From NCBI RefSeq assembly GCF_018135625.1, contig NZ_CP073078.1, positions 3,938,501 through 4,002,500 on the forward strand: a stretch of 64,000 bases of DNA, read 5' to 3'. Of the stretch, positions 17,890-26,800 are shown piece by piece. A program made the translations under genes and the position numbers. The first letter of the stretch is position 1. Every line of letters starts with the position of its first letter. The notes under the pieces were generated by a model. It did no database searches and was not told the origin of the DNA. It saw nothing but the letters and a program-made list of their open reading frames with translations. Source of the stretch: Phenylobacterium montanum (GTDB taxonomy: Bacteria > Pseudomonadota > Alphaproteobacteria > Caulobacterales > Caulobacteraceae).

Positions 17890-19050
17890 TCAACCCTTTC
17901 GGGCCGCGTCGTAAGCGGCCCACATCGGCGCGCACTCCACCATCCGCCGCTCGTCCATGGCCCGGTCGATGGCCATCACCGTCAAGCCGGCCTCCAGCGA
18001 ATCGTGAGCGGTGACTGGGAAGGCCGCGCGGCCCTCCAGCGAGGCCAGAAGGTCCAGGGCCATGGCCTGGTCGGCGCCGTTGTGGTTGTCGCCGGTGCGG
18101 TTCCCGAAATCGATCCGCTCGGGCTTCACCCGGTCGAGCGGCGAGCGGATCATCAGCTTGTTGCGCACCAGGTCTGCCAGCAGGGTCGCCTCGGTTCCGG
18201 CGATGTACCAGCGCCGCTCCTGCAGGCCGGTCAGGGTGTTGGAGTGGAAGGCCAGCCGCACCCCGTTCTGATACTCGACCAGGGCCACCTGGTGATCGGT
18301 CACGTCCATGTCCGACTGGAAGGCGTCGTTGGAGCCGGCCCAGCCGGGATCACTCATCAGGAAGGCCTCGGAGCCGTCGTCATAGGTCCGCCGCGCTTCG
18401 GCCCGCTCGGGCGTGAATATCCGCCGCCCGCCGAAGCTCGCCACCCGCTCGGCCCTGGCCCCCGCCAGCCGGCCGAAGATGTCGAAGTCGTGGCAGACCT
18501 TGTCCAGCAGGTATGACCCGCCCCAGTCCTGCCGCCGGCGCCAGTTGCGGGCGAGATAGCCGCCATGTTCCGGCGGCAGGTGCTCGGTGGCGTCGATCGA
18601 CACCACCTGGCCCAGTTGGCCGCCGTCGACCCGCGCGATCACCTCGCGCACGATCGGCATGGAGCGCATTACGAGGCCGATGTGCAGCGGCGGGACGCCG
18701 CCTCGGGCCAGGCGGCGGGCCAGTTCGCAACTTTCGGCCTCCGTACGCACGATCGGCTTCTCGGCGAAGATCGGCCAGCCGGCCTCGAAGGCGGCCAGGA
18801 GGTGCGTCAGGTGCAGATGGTTGGGCGAGCCGATCATGACCAGGTCGAACGGCCCTGCGGCCAGCAGCGCCTTCTCGTCGGCGAAGGCCCGTCCCGGCGC
18901 GATCCCCGCTTCATCAAGGATCGGCAGGCCGATCGGCATCGGGTCGGCATAGCCGGCCAGGTCCAGGCTCCAGCCGACCTCGGCCATGGCCGCCAGCACG
19001 TGGGCGATGCGCTGGCCCAGGCCGATGACGCCGATACGATAGGTCTTCAC
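17890..19050 (-). CDS. Gfo/Idh/MocA-family oxidoreductase
   Basis: 386 residues. The Rossmann motif RIGVIGLGQRIAHVL is at the N-terminus, EKPIVRTEAESCELAR carries the conserved EKP lysine, and GGSYLLDKVCHDFDIF contains the catalytic-domain His-Asp pair. Members oxidise or reduce sugars, inositols or related compounds with NAD(P). I chose the GTG at 19050 because GGGAGG lies 10 bp upstream and the Rossmann strand then starts at residue 4. Substrate and pathway are unknown; no sugar transporter is adjacent. Confidence 0.85.
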   Translation of the reverse strand: MKTYRIGVIGLGQRIAHVLAAMAEVGWSLDLAGYADPMPIGLPILDEAGIAPGRAFADEKALLAAGPFDLVMIGSPNHLHLTHLLAAFEAGWPIFAEKPIVRTEAESCELARRLARGGVPPLHIGLVMRSMPIVREVIARVDGGQLGQVVSIDATEHLPPEHGGYLARNWRRRQDWGGSYLLDKVCHDFDIFGRLAGARAERVASFGGRRIFTPERAEARRTYDDGSEAFLMSDPGWAGSNDAFQSDMDVTDHQVALVEYQNGVRLAFHSNTLTGLQERRWYIAGTEATLLADLVRNKLMIRSPLDRVKPERIDFGNRTGDNHNGADQAMALDLLASLEGRAAFPVTAHDSLEAGLTVMAIDRAMDERRMVECAPMWAAYDAARKG

Positions 19051-19179
19051 GCTCGCCCTCCCGCTTGTTTTGCCCCACTTTAGGAACAAGCCGCCTGCCG
19101 CGCCATGCATCCATCGGCGGCCTCCGGCGTTTACCACGCTGGCCGTCGAGGGTGGCGCCGCAGGTCGAGTGTATTGGCA

Positions 19180-19491
19180 GTGCAGATCGAATTCGTGGGC
19201 GCATCCGGCGCGACCTACCGGTATTTCCCGCGCAACGGACAAAGACTGTCGCCGAGCGGCGGCAATTTCATCTATGCGCGGGACACGGTCGAGGGGCTGG
19301 TGGTGGTCTATGCCGGCGAGGCCGAGAGCCTGGCCGCCACGGCTGACGACCGCTGGACCGAGGCCCAGGCCAAGTTCGGCGCGACCCACGCCTTCGTCCG
19401 CCTGAACGTCACCGCCGCGGTCCGCCGGCAGGAACTGGCCGACATCATCGGCGCCTATGCCCCGCCTATGAACGCTCTGGCCGAGCACTGA
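19180..19491 (+). CDS. Small hypothetical protein
   Basis: 103 residues if translation starts at GTG 19180 (QIEFVGASGATYRYFP); a TTG at 19174 or an ATG at 19105 would lengthen it. It has a compact alpha/beta composition with AGDxxxL-like spacing in VVVYAGEAESLAAT and FVRLNVTAAVRRQEL, reminiscent of small GIY-like or conserved alphaproteobacterial proteins, but I cannot assign a family. It is divergent from the Gfo/Idh gene. Confidence 0.55.
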   Translation: MQIEFVGASGATYRYFPRNGQRLSPSGGNFIYARDTVEGLVVVYAGEAESLAATADDRWTEAQAKFGATHAFVRLNVTAAVRRQELADIIGAYAPPMNALAEH

Positions 19492-19597
19492 ATCGAAGCC
19501 TCGCGCCCTGCGCGTGTTTGCAAAAGCTTTTCCTTCGCAAAATTGAGCCTAGGCTGGGATGGGGCTCTGGTCGCCCGCTACCGGATAGAGGGGCCGC

Positions 19598-21067
19598 ATG
19601 AACGCGTTGTCGTCATATCTGAGCGCCCCGGGCTTCCTGCCGCACGGCTATTGCCTGCTTTGGCGGCCGGACCTGTTGGCGCTGCACGCCGGGTCCGACG
19701 TGATCATCGCCGCGGCCTATTTCAGCATTCCCCTGGCGATCCTGGCCTTCCTGCGCCGGCGCGTGGACCTGGTGGCCGAGCACCGGCTGATCGCTTTACT
19801 GTTCTCGACCTTCATCCTGGGCTGCGGCCTGACCCACGTCATGGGGGTGGTGGTGCTTTGGCGGCCGCTCTACCTGCTGGACGGCCAGATCAAGGCCTTC
19901 ACGGCCCTGGTCTCGATCATCACCGCCTTCGCCCTGTGGCCGATGCTGCCGCGCCTTCTGGCCATCCCCTCGCCCGGTCAGCTTGCGGCCGCCAACGCCA
20001 AGCTGGTGGAGGAGGTTGCGGCCAAGAACCGGGCGGTGGAGGAACTGCGCGCCATCCGCGCCGGGCTAGAGAGCGAGGTGCGCCGTCGAGTGGCCCAGGC
20101 CGAGGCCTTGGCCAAGCGGCTGGAGATCGCCACCGAAGGCTCGCTGGTCACGGTGTTCGAGCAGGACGCCGACCTGCGCTACACCTGGATGCACAACCCG
20201 CGGCCGCCGCTGGGCGAGGCCGCGCTGGGCCAGACCGATTCCGAAGCCCTCGAGCCAGGAGCGGCCGAGGCCCTGGCCCCGATCAAGCGCCAGGTGCTGA
20301 GCTCCGGCGAGCGGCTGCGCACCGAGGTGGCCCTGCCGGTAGGCGGCCGCGAGCACCATTTCGCCATGACCCTGACCCCCGTTGGGGGCGAGGCCGAGCC
20401 CCGCGGCCTGTTGGTCGCCTCGATCGACATCACCGAGCAGAAGCGGCAGGAGGAGCGACAGGCGGTGATCGCGCGCGAGCTGGCGCACCGGGCCAAGAAC
20501 GTCCTGGCCCTGGTCGAGGGCATAGCCCGCCAGACCGCCAAGTCCGAGAACCTGCCGCCATCGGTGGTCGCCAACTTCTCCAAGCGGCTCGCCGCCCTGG
20601 GACGGGCCCAGGACCTTCTGGTCCATACCGATTGGGAGGGGATCGAGCTGGGGGACCTGATCCGCGCCCAGCTCACACCGCTGCTGCCGCGTGACGGCCG
20701 CCAGGTGGTGATCGAGGGGCCGCCGGGGGTTCTGGTCAGCGCCGAGGTTGGCCAGTACCTGTCGCTGGCCTTGCACGAGCTGGCCACCAACGCCTTCAAG
20801 TACGGCGCCCTCGGCCAGGCCGACGGGCGGCTGGAGGTGCGCTGGCGAGCCGGCCGCGACGCCCCCGACGGCTACGAGATCGGCCTCGAATGGATCGAGC
20901 ATGGCGGCGCGGCGCCTATGCCGGAACGGAAAGGCTTCGGCCGCCTGCTTCTGGAGACCATCCTGCCGCGGGCGCTGCAGGGCTGGGCGCGCCTGGAGTT
21001 CGGCCCCGAAGGGGTGATTTGGCGCTCAGGCTTCGATCGGCGGGTTGCGAAACCCGCGGCCGGCTAG
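19598..21067 (+). CDS. HWE histidine kinase with an ethylene-receptor-type (ETR-like) membrane sensor domain
   Basis: 489 residues. Residues 32-120 form three membrane helices closely matching plant and cyanobacterial ethylene receptors: helix 1 has D34 and Y41 in AAAYFSIPLAI, helix 2 has C76 and H80 in ILGCGLTHV, equivalent to the copper-binding Cys65/His69 of Arabidopsis ETR1, and helix 3 has FTALVSIITAFAL. A coiled coil (about 126-172) and a PAS-like domain (about 172-280) follow. The HWE kinase core has phospho-His H297 in ELAHRAKNVLAL, the N box LHELATNAFKYGAL and the LEWIEHGG WxE motif. It probably phosphorylates the adjacent receiver protein; the ligand (ethylene or another small molecule at a Cu(I) site) is inferred. 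Confidence 0.9.
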   Translation: MNALSSYLSAPGFLPHGYCLLWRPDLLALHAGSDVIIAAAYFSIPLAILAFLRRRVDLVAEHRLIALLFSTFILGCGLTHVMGVVVLWRPLYLLDGQIKAFTALVSIITAFALWPMLPRLLAIPSPGQLAAANAKLVEEVAAKNRAVEELRAIRAGLESEVRRRVAQAEALAKRLEIATEGSLVTVFEQDADLRYTWMHNPRPPLGEAALGQTDSEALEPGAAEALAPIKRQVLSSGERLRTEVALPVGGREHHFAMTLTPVGGEAEPRGLLVASIDITEQKRQEERQAVIARELAHRAKNVLALVEGIARQTAKSENLPPSVVANFSKRLAALGRAQDLLVHTDWEGIELGDLIRAQLTPLLPRDGRQVVIEGPPGVLVSAEVGQYLSLALHELATNAFKYGALGQADGRLEVRWRAGRDAPDGYEIGLEWIEHGGAAPMPERKGFGRLLLETILPRALQGWARLEFGPEGVIWRSGFDRRVAKPAAG

Positions 21068-21122
21068 TTCCATGAACCGATGCCCGGCGTGAGTCGTATC
21101 TACTTCAGTTGGTGAGCTTCCC

Positions 21123-21479
21123 ATGGCCCAGGTTCTGATCGCCGAGGACGAAGCCTTCACCGCCATGGCCCTGGTCGATGCCCTGGCGGATCAGGGGCAT
21201 ACGGTCCGCGACGCCGCCGACGGGGCCATCGCCATCCGGATGCTGGACGATTTCGAGGCCGATCTCGTCATCACCGACCTGATGATGCCCAACCTGGACG
21301 GCGCCGGGCTGATCCGCTTTCTCGATTCCCGCCCCGGACCCCAGATGCCGGTGATCCTGATCAGCGGCGTGCCCGAGACCCGCCTGCCGGCCGATCTGCG
21401 CTACGACGCCTATGTGGGCAAGCCGATCGACCACGCGGCCCTGACCCGGGCGATCGACGCGCTGACTCAACCCGACTGA
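21123..21479 (+). CDS. Single-domain response regulator (receiver only)
   Basis: 118 residues. The acidic pair is IAEDEAF, the phospho-acceptor Asp is in LVITDLMMPNLDG, and the conserved Lys is in YVGKPIDH. There is no output domain, so it probably acts by phosphotransfer or protein contact, like other single-domain receivers paired with HWE kinases. It starts 55 bp after the ETR-like kinase on the same strand and is its likely partner. Its stop directly abuts the stop of the convergent HAD gene. Confidence 0.9.
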   Translation: MAQVLIAEDEAFTAMALVDALADQGHTVRDAADGAIAIRMLDDFEADLVITDLMMPNLDGAGLIRFLDSRPGPQMPVILISGVPETRLPADLRYDAYVGKPIDHAALTRAIDALTQPD

Positions 21480-22127
21480 TCAGGCGAAGGTCAGCCCGGT
21501 CGCTTTGGACAGATCCGCCAGCAGCTGGTCCTCGTCCCCGACCTTGATCGCGGCCATGCCCAGCTGGGCCGCCGGCTTGCAGTTGATCCCCAGGTCGTCG
21601 AGATAGACGCAGGCCTCCGGCGCGACCTCCAGCAGCTCGCACATCATCTGGTAGATGCGCGGGTCGGGCTTGCGGATGCCGGTCTTCGAGCTTTCGATCA
21701 CCGCATCGAACAGCAGCATGATCTCGGCCACCTGGGCGGCCTTGTCGTGGGTTGCGGCCATGCCCGTCCCGTGGCCGGCCCCCTGCACGTTGTTGGTGAT
21801 GCAGCCGACCTTGAAGCGGGCCTTGCAGGCCTTCAGCGCCTCGACCACCCGCGGGCGCACGTCGCCGGAAAGCAGCGGCAGGACCTCGGATCCCCGCAGG
21901 TCGAAGCCCAGGGCCTTGGCTTCGGCGGCAAAGGTCTCATCGAAGCCCTTGGCGTCGATCTCCGAGCGCTCGAACAGGGCCCAGGCGTTGTCATGCGGGT
22001 TGGTGGCGTTGATGGTGCGGATCAGGTCCTTGGGCAGCCCCCGCGCGGCCTCGTAGCGGTTGAACGCCTCGAAGGGCGAGGTGGTGAACACCCCACCGAA
22101 ATCCCAGATCACCGCCTCGATCGCCAT
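21480..22127 (-). CDS. HAD-superfamily hydrolase (HAD-IA)
   Basis: 215 residues. Motif I is AVIWDFGGVFTTS (the second Asp of the usual DxD is replaced in the DFGGV form common to epoxide-hydrolase N-terminal-like and YihX-like HADs). Motif III is the SSKTGIRKPDPRIY lysine and motif IV is CVYLDDLGINC. Probably a phosphatase on a small phosphorylated metabolite. The cap region is helical and short. Convergent with the response regulator. Confidence 0.85.
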   Translation of the reverse strand: MAIEAVIWDFGGVFTTSPFEAFNRYEAARGLPKDLIRTINATNPHDNAWALFERSEIDAKGFDETFAAEAKALGFDLRGSEVLPLLSGDVRPRVVEALKACKARFKVGCITNNVQGAGHGTGMAATHDKAAQVAEIMLLFDAVIESSKTGIRKPDPRIYQMMCELLEVAPEACVYLDDLGINCKPAAQLGMAAIKVGDEDQLLADLSKATGLTFA

Positions 22128-22271
22128 CGCCGCCCGTCCTTGTTCGCAACGGATCGAGACCTAGACCATTTTCCCAGAAAGGGGAGCACCGCCCGCGAAG
22201 AAATGCGCTTGGCGGGGCTCTTGCCGGCCCGAAGACCAAAGGTCCCGGAACGGGACAGGGAGGACCCGGCC

Positions 22272-22376
22272 ATGCGCGCACAGAACCACTTCCTGGCCAC
22301 CCACGCCGAAATCCTGGCCGCCATCGTCGCCCTGGCGGTGTTCATCGTCGCGGCGGGCGTGAGCCTGATCGGCTGA
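22272..22376 (+). CDS. Putative single-helix membrane micropeptide (34 residues)
   Basis: ATG at 22272 preceded by an AGGGAGG ribosome site about 8 bp upstream; TGA at 22374. The peptide has a short polar N-terminus (MRAQNHFLATHAE) and one hydrophobic helix (ILAAIVALAVFIVAAGVSLIG). It lies in a gap between a HAD gene and a DUF3667 gene. Real translation is uncertain, but the ribosome site and the typical small-membrane-protein composition argue for it. Confidence 0.45.
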   Translation: MRAQNHFLATHAEILAAIVALAVFIVAAGVSLIG

Positions 22377-22378
22377 CC

Positions 22379-23329
22379 TCACCCCATCGCATTCAGCCCG
22401 ACCGAGATCAGGCCGAGGATGAGGACCAGGAAGCCGGCGGCGGAGCCCAGGAACAGCAGGGTCATGCGGATCAGGGTTCCGATCGCGCTCGACCCATAGG
22501 TCCCGCGCATGTGGCGGAATAGATGGACCGGGGCCAGCACCAGCAACAGGTTGGCGAGGCCGCCCGTGACTGGGTCCAGCAGGATCACCGCCGTCAAGAG
22601 CAGTCCCATGGCCGAAAGCGAGTGCAGTGAAAAGATCGCGTGGTCGAACACGTAGAAGCGCCGCTGGAACACGAAGATCAGGCTGAGCAGCAGGGTCGAC
22701 ATCGGCATCAGCAGGAAGGCGAAGCGCTCGCTCCACTGCTCGATGACGCCGAAGAAGCGTTCCGGGTCGTCGATGGCCGCTTTGATGCGGGCCTCCAGCC
22801 AGGCGGCGCCCGGCGACTTGGCGGGGTTCTTGGCCGCGGCGTCGATCTGGGCCAGGCCCTGCTTGATGTCGGTGCGGTCCTGGTCGGAGACGTCGGGGCT
22901 GTTCAGGACGATCCCCACGTCCGGGCGCTTGGCGGGGCGCGCAATGTGTTTGGGCGTGTCGATTGAGCCGGCCAGGAACACGAACAGCAGCATGACCAGG
23001 AACAGCCGCAGCGGCGGGATCTGCGGCGCGCGGTGGCCGTTCAGATAGTCGCGGGTCAGTTGGCCCGGTTTCAGGATCAGGGTCGGCAGGGTGCGCCAAA
23101 GGCGGCCGTCGAAATGGAACAGGCCCTCGAACACCTCGCCCACCAGATGGGTGACCGAGCGGTGGAAGTCCTCGCCCAGCTGGCCGCAGGCGTGACACCA
23201 GGGCCCCTGCAGCGGGGTCTCGCAATTGGCGCAGGGCGAGCCGATCGGCGCGGTGTGAGCCTTCCTGCGCAGGAACCGCGCCCATCCGCCGGCCGATGCG
23301 GCCGCCACGGTCTCCAGTTCCTGGGTCAC
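22379..23329 (-). CDS. DUF3667 zinc-ribbon membrane protein
   Basis: 316 residues. An N-terminal zinc ribbon CANCETPLQGPWCHACGQ is followed by the DUF3667 core (FEGLFHFDGRLWRTLPTLI) and about four to five membrane helices starting near LRLFLVMLLFVFLAGS. Function unknown; the family is found in many proteobacteria and Bacteroidota. The start is the ATG at 23329. It stands alone between a micropeptide on the other strand and the kdp cluster. Confidence 0.82.
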   Translation of the reverse strand: MTQELETVAAASAGGWARFLRRKAHTAPIGSPCANCETPLQGPWCHACGQLGEDFHRSVTHLVGEVFEGLFHFDGRLWRTLPTLILKPGQLTRDYLNGHRAPQIPPLRLFLVMLLFVFLAGSIDTPKHIARPAKRPDVGIVLNSPDVSDQDRTDIKQGLAQIDAAAKNPAKSPGAAWLEARIKAAIDDPERFFGVIEQWSERFAFLLMPMSTLLLSLIFVFQRRFYVFDHAIFSLHSLSAMGLLLTAVILLDPVTGGLANLLLVLAPVHLFRHMRGTYGSSAIGTLIRMTLLFLGSAAGFLVLILGLISVGLNAMG

Positions 23330-23399
23330 GCGCTGCTCCCCGCCCTAATCACCCGCCCCGACTTATAGCCGAGGCGAGTGGAGGGCCAAGCTCAGGCGC

Positions 23400-24092
23400 T
23401 CACTCCGCCATGAAGCGGTAGCCGACCCCCGGCTCGGTGACGATGATCTTCGGCGCGGCGGGGTCGGCCTCCAGCTTCTGGCGCAGATGGCCTACGAAGA
23501 CGCGCAAGTACTGCACGTCCTCCACATTGGCCGGCCCCCAGACCGCGGTCAGCAGCTGGCGGTGGGTCAAGACCTTGCCGCCGCCCTCGGCGAGGCGCGC
23601 CAGGACGTCATATTCCCGCGGCGACAGGCGCACCGGCTCGCCGCCGCGGCTCACCAGACGCTTGACCAGGTCGATCTCGACGTCGCCGGCGTGGATCACC
23701 GGCTGCGAGCCCGCCTGCTTCAGCTTGTGCCGCATCGCCACCCGAAGCCGCGCCAGAAGCTCGCCCACATGGAAGGGCTTTTGCACATAGTCGTCGGCGC
23801 CCTGATCCAGGGCCTCGATCTTCTCCATCTCCATGTCCCGCGCCGACAGGATCAGGATCGGCCCCTCGTAGAAGGCCCGCGCCCGCACCAGGGCCTGCTT
23901 GCCGTCCATATCCGGCAGGCCGAGGTCCAGGATCACCGCGTCCGGCGGGCGGTTGGCGATGGCGGCCAGCCCCTCGGCGCCGGTCTCGGCCCGGATTGGC
24001 TCATAGCCGGCGGCGTCCAGCGCCGGCCCCAGGAAGCGGTGCAGCTGGGGCTCGTCGTCGATGACCAGGATGCGGGGGCGGTGGGCGGACAT
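23400..24092 (-). CDS. kdpE: KdpE response regulator
   Basis: 230 residues from ATG 24092, joined to kdpD by a TGATG junction (a GTG at 24095 is the alternative). The receiver has ILVIDDEPQL, the phospho-Asp in AVILDLGLPDMDG and the Lys in YVQKPFHVGEL. The OmpR-type winged helix has PVRLSPREYDVLARLAEGGG and ends in VGYRFMAE. Phosphorylated by KdpD, it activates the kdp promoter. Candidate binding sites lie at 31540-31556 and 31580-31596. Confidence 0.95.
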   Translation of the reverse strand: MSAHRPRILVIDDEPQLHRFLGPALDAAGYEPIRAETGAEGLAAIANRPPDAVILDLGLPDMDGKQALVRARAFYEGPILILSARDMEMEKIEALDQGADDYVQKPFHVGELLARLRVAMRHKLKQAGSQPVIHAGDVEIDLVKRLVSRGGEPVRLSPREYDVLARLAEGGGKVLTHRQLLTAVWGPANVEDVQYLRVFVGHLRQKLEADPAAPKIIVTEPGVGYRFMAE

Positions 24093-26800
24093 CACAAGAG
24101 CAGCCTGTGCGTCGCCACCGACTTGGGCAGGCTGATCAGGATCCGCGTTCCCCGCCCCTCGGCCAGCGGACTGACCGCGGCGATGCGGCCGCCCATGGCT
24201 TCGGTGAAGCCCTTGGCGATGGAGAGGCCGAGGCCCGCGCCCTTGGAGCGCACCGCGCGCGGGACCCGGTCGGAGGGCTCCTCCACCCGGCGAAACTTTT
24301 CGAAGATGCGCTCGACCTCGGCCTGGGGGATGCCGGGGCCCTCGTCATCGATGGCGATCACCACATTGGCCCGGTCCTCATAGGCCGCGACATCGATCCC
24401 CGAGCCGTCCGGGCCATAGGCGATGGCGTTCTCCAGGATATTGACGATGGCCTGCTCCAGAAGGCCGGGATCGCATTCCACCGAGGTCAGGGCCGCGGGA
24501 AAATCGCGGGTGAGCTTGCGCGTCTCCAGCCGTCGATCGACGCGTTTGATGGCGGCGCTCAGCACTTCGCGCACGTCGACCAGCTCGGAACGAGTCTTCA
24601 GCGCTCCGCCCTCCAGCCGGGTCATGTCCAGGAGATCGCCCACATAGCGGTTCAGCCGCTCGGCCTCCTCGCGGATGCTGAGCAAGAGGTCGGCGCGCAC
24701 CTCGGGCTTCAGCGACTTGCCGTAGTCGATCAGGGTGGTGGCCGAGCCCATCACCGTGGCCAGCGGCGTGCGCAGGTCGTGGCTGATGGAATTCAGCAGC
24801 GCCGCGCGCAGCTTGTCCGAACGGCGCAGGGCTGCGTTCTCCACCGTGGCGGCGGCCAGCTCGGCCCGCTCGATGGCCACGGCCCCCTGGTCCAGCATGG
24901 CCTCGACCATCCGTTCCTGGTCGGCCCCGCGGCTTTCGTGCACCTCCACCCCGGCCACCCCGGCCCGGCCGCGCACCCCCACCAGCGGCCAGAAGGTCCA
25001 GCCGACCTGCGGCAGGGTGCCAGTGCCGGCGCCGGCCGCCTCGCCCTTCTCCCAGGCCCAGCGCGCGGCGGCCATGGCCCCCGCGTTCAGGGTGACGATC
25101 CCCGGCGCGCCGGCGGCTGGGACCAACTCCTCGTCGTTGGGCAGGAGGACCAGGGTCCGCCCGCCGGCGGCGGCCGAGGCCTGCTCGGCCAGGACCTGGG
25201 CGGCATCTTCCTGGGTGTTGGCGCCGGAGAGCCTGCGGCTCGCGGCCAGGAGCGCGGTCACCGCCGCCGCCCGCTGCGAGGACAGCCTGGCCTGGTCGCG
25301 GACCCGGCCGGTCAGCCAGCCGGTCACCGCCGCCACCGCCAGGAAGATGGCGAAGGTGAAGACGTCGGCCGCGTGGCCGATCTGCAGGGAGAAACGCGGC
25401 TCGAGGAAGAAGAAGTTGTAGGTCAGGATGGCCAGGGCCGAGGCCGCCACCGCCGCTCGCAGGCCGAAGACGAGGCCGGTGATCAGGATGCTGGCCAGGA
25501 AGATCATGGCCAGGTCGGCGCCCGTGGAATAGCGATCCAGGAAGAAGGCCAGGCCGTTAGCCACGACCACCATGCCCAGACCCCAGGCGTAGCCTGGCCA
25601 GTCGCGCAGCAGGCTGAAGCGCGGCGGCGGCGGGGTCGCCATGCGATTGTCCGTATCCGGAGCGCCCCCGCCGACGAAGTGCAGCGCCGCGCCGCCCGAT
25701 CGTTGCAGCAGCGCCCGGGCCAGGGACCGGCCCGCCACGATGCGCCACAGCTTGTCGGGCGACTTGCCCATGACGATCTGGGTGATGTTGTTGCGCCGGG
25801 CATAGGCCAGCACGGTCTCCGGCAGGTCGTCGCCGGTCAGCACCACGCTGGCGGCGCCCAGCTGTTCCGCCAGCTTCAGCGCCTCGGCCACCCGCCGACC
25901 CGTCGCCGGATCGCGCGAGGGGCGGTTGGGTCGCTCGACGTGGGCCACGGTCCAGCGGGCGTCCTGCATCAGGTCGGCCAGCCGCCGCCCGGCCCGCACC
26001 AGCGCGCTGGCGGTGGGATCGCCTGCGATCAGCACCAGGATCCGCTCCCCCGCCGCCCAGGGGCCTTCAATGCCGCCCCGGCGCATGGCCTGGGTCAGCT
26101 GGTCGTCTATGGTCTGGGCCGCGCGCCGCAGGGCCATTTCGCGCAGGGCGGTCAGGTTCTCGGGCTTGAAAAAGTTGACGGCCGCGGTCTGGGCCGTCTC
26201 GCCCATATAGACCTTGCCGGCCTTGAGCCGCTCACGCAGCTCCTCAGGCGTCAGGTCGACCACCTCGATCTCGTCGGCGGCCGACAGCACCGAATCCGGC
26301 ACCGTCTCGCGGACCCGCACCCCGGTGATCTTCCAGACCACGTCGACGAGGCTTTCGAGGTGCTGGACGTTCAGCGTGGTCCAGACGTCAATGCCGGCGT
26401 CCAGCAGCTCCTCCACGTCGTGCCACCGCTTGGGATGGCGCGAGCCGGGGGCGTTGGAATGGGCGAACTCGTCGACCAGGAGCAGCTTGGGGCGCCGCTT
26501 CAGCGCCCCGTCGATGTCGAACTCCATCAGCTGGCGGCCGCGATATTCGATCGGGATCCGCGGCATCACCTCCAGCCCCTCGGTCAGGGCCTCGGTATCT
26601 TTGCGGCCGTGGGTCTCGACTACGCCCACGGCCACGTCGACGCCCTCGGCCAGGCGCCGCTTACCAGAGGTGAGCATCTCATAGGTCTTGCCCACCCCGG
26701 GCGCCATGCCGAGATAGACCTTGAGCCGGCCGCGCCCCTGCCGCTTGGCCTCGGCCAAGAGGGCGTCGGGATCGGGGCGGGCAGGCTCGTCCAGGGGCAT
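24092..26800 (-). CDS. kdpD: KdpD sensor histidine kinase
   Basis: 902 residues, the full-length form. The N-terminal KdpD domain has the P-loop GMAPGVGKTYEML and the VVETHGRKDTE region. A universal-stress-like domain (LIAGDPTASALVRAG) follows, then four clustered membrane helices near residue 410-500, a GAF-like segment, the HisKA motif SISHDLRTPLATVMGS and an HATPase with FRRVEEPSDRV. It senses K+ limitation and turgor. It starts at ATG 26800, where TGATG overlaps the kdpC stop. A TTG at 26803 is an alternative start. Confidence 0.95.
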   Translation of the reverse strand: MPLDEPARPDPDALLAEAKRQGRGRLKVYLGMAPGVGKTYEMLTSGKRRLAEGVDVAVGVVETHGRKDTEALTEGLEVMPRIPIEYRGRQLMEFDIDGALKRRPKLLLVDEFAHSNAPGSRHPKRWHDVEELLDAGIDVWTTLNVQHLESLVDVVWKITGVRVRETVPDSVLSAADEIEVVDLTPEELRERLKAGKVYMGETAQTAAVNFFKPENLTALREMALRRAAQTIDDQLTQAMRRGGIEGPWAAGERILVLIAGDPTASALVRAGRRLADLMQDARWTVAHVERPNRPSRDPATGRRVAEALKLAEQLGAASVVLTGDDLPETVLAYARRNNITQIVMGKSPDKLWRIVAGRSLARALLQRSGGAALHFVGGGAPDTDNRMATPPPPRFSLLRDWPGYAWGLGMVVVANGLAFFLDRYSTGADLAMIFLASILITGLVFGLRAAVAASALAILTYNFFFLEPRFSLQIGHAADVFTFAIFLAVAAVTGWLTGRVRDQARLSSQRAAAVTALLAASRRLSGANTQEDAAQVLAEQASAAAGGRTLVLLPNDEELVPAAGAPGIVTLNAGAMAAARWAWEKGEAAGAGTGTLPQVGWTFWPLVGVRGRAGVAGVEVHESRGADQERMVEAMLDQGAVAIERAELAAATVENAALRRSDKLRAALLNSISHDLRTPLATVMGSATTLIDYGKSLKPEVRADLLLSIREEAERLNRYVGDLLDMTRLEGGALKTRSELVDVREVLSAAIKRVDRRLETRKLTRDFPAALTSVECDPGLLEQAIVNILENAIAYGPDGSGIDVAAYEDRANVVIAIDDEGPGIPQAEVERIFEKFRRVEEPSDRVPRAVRSKGAGLGLSIAKGFTEAMGGRIAAVSPLAEGRGTRILISLPKSVATHRLLL

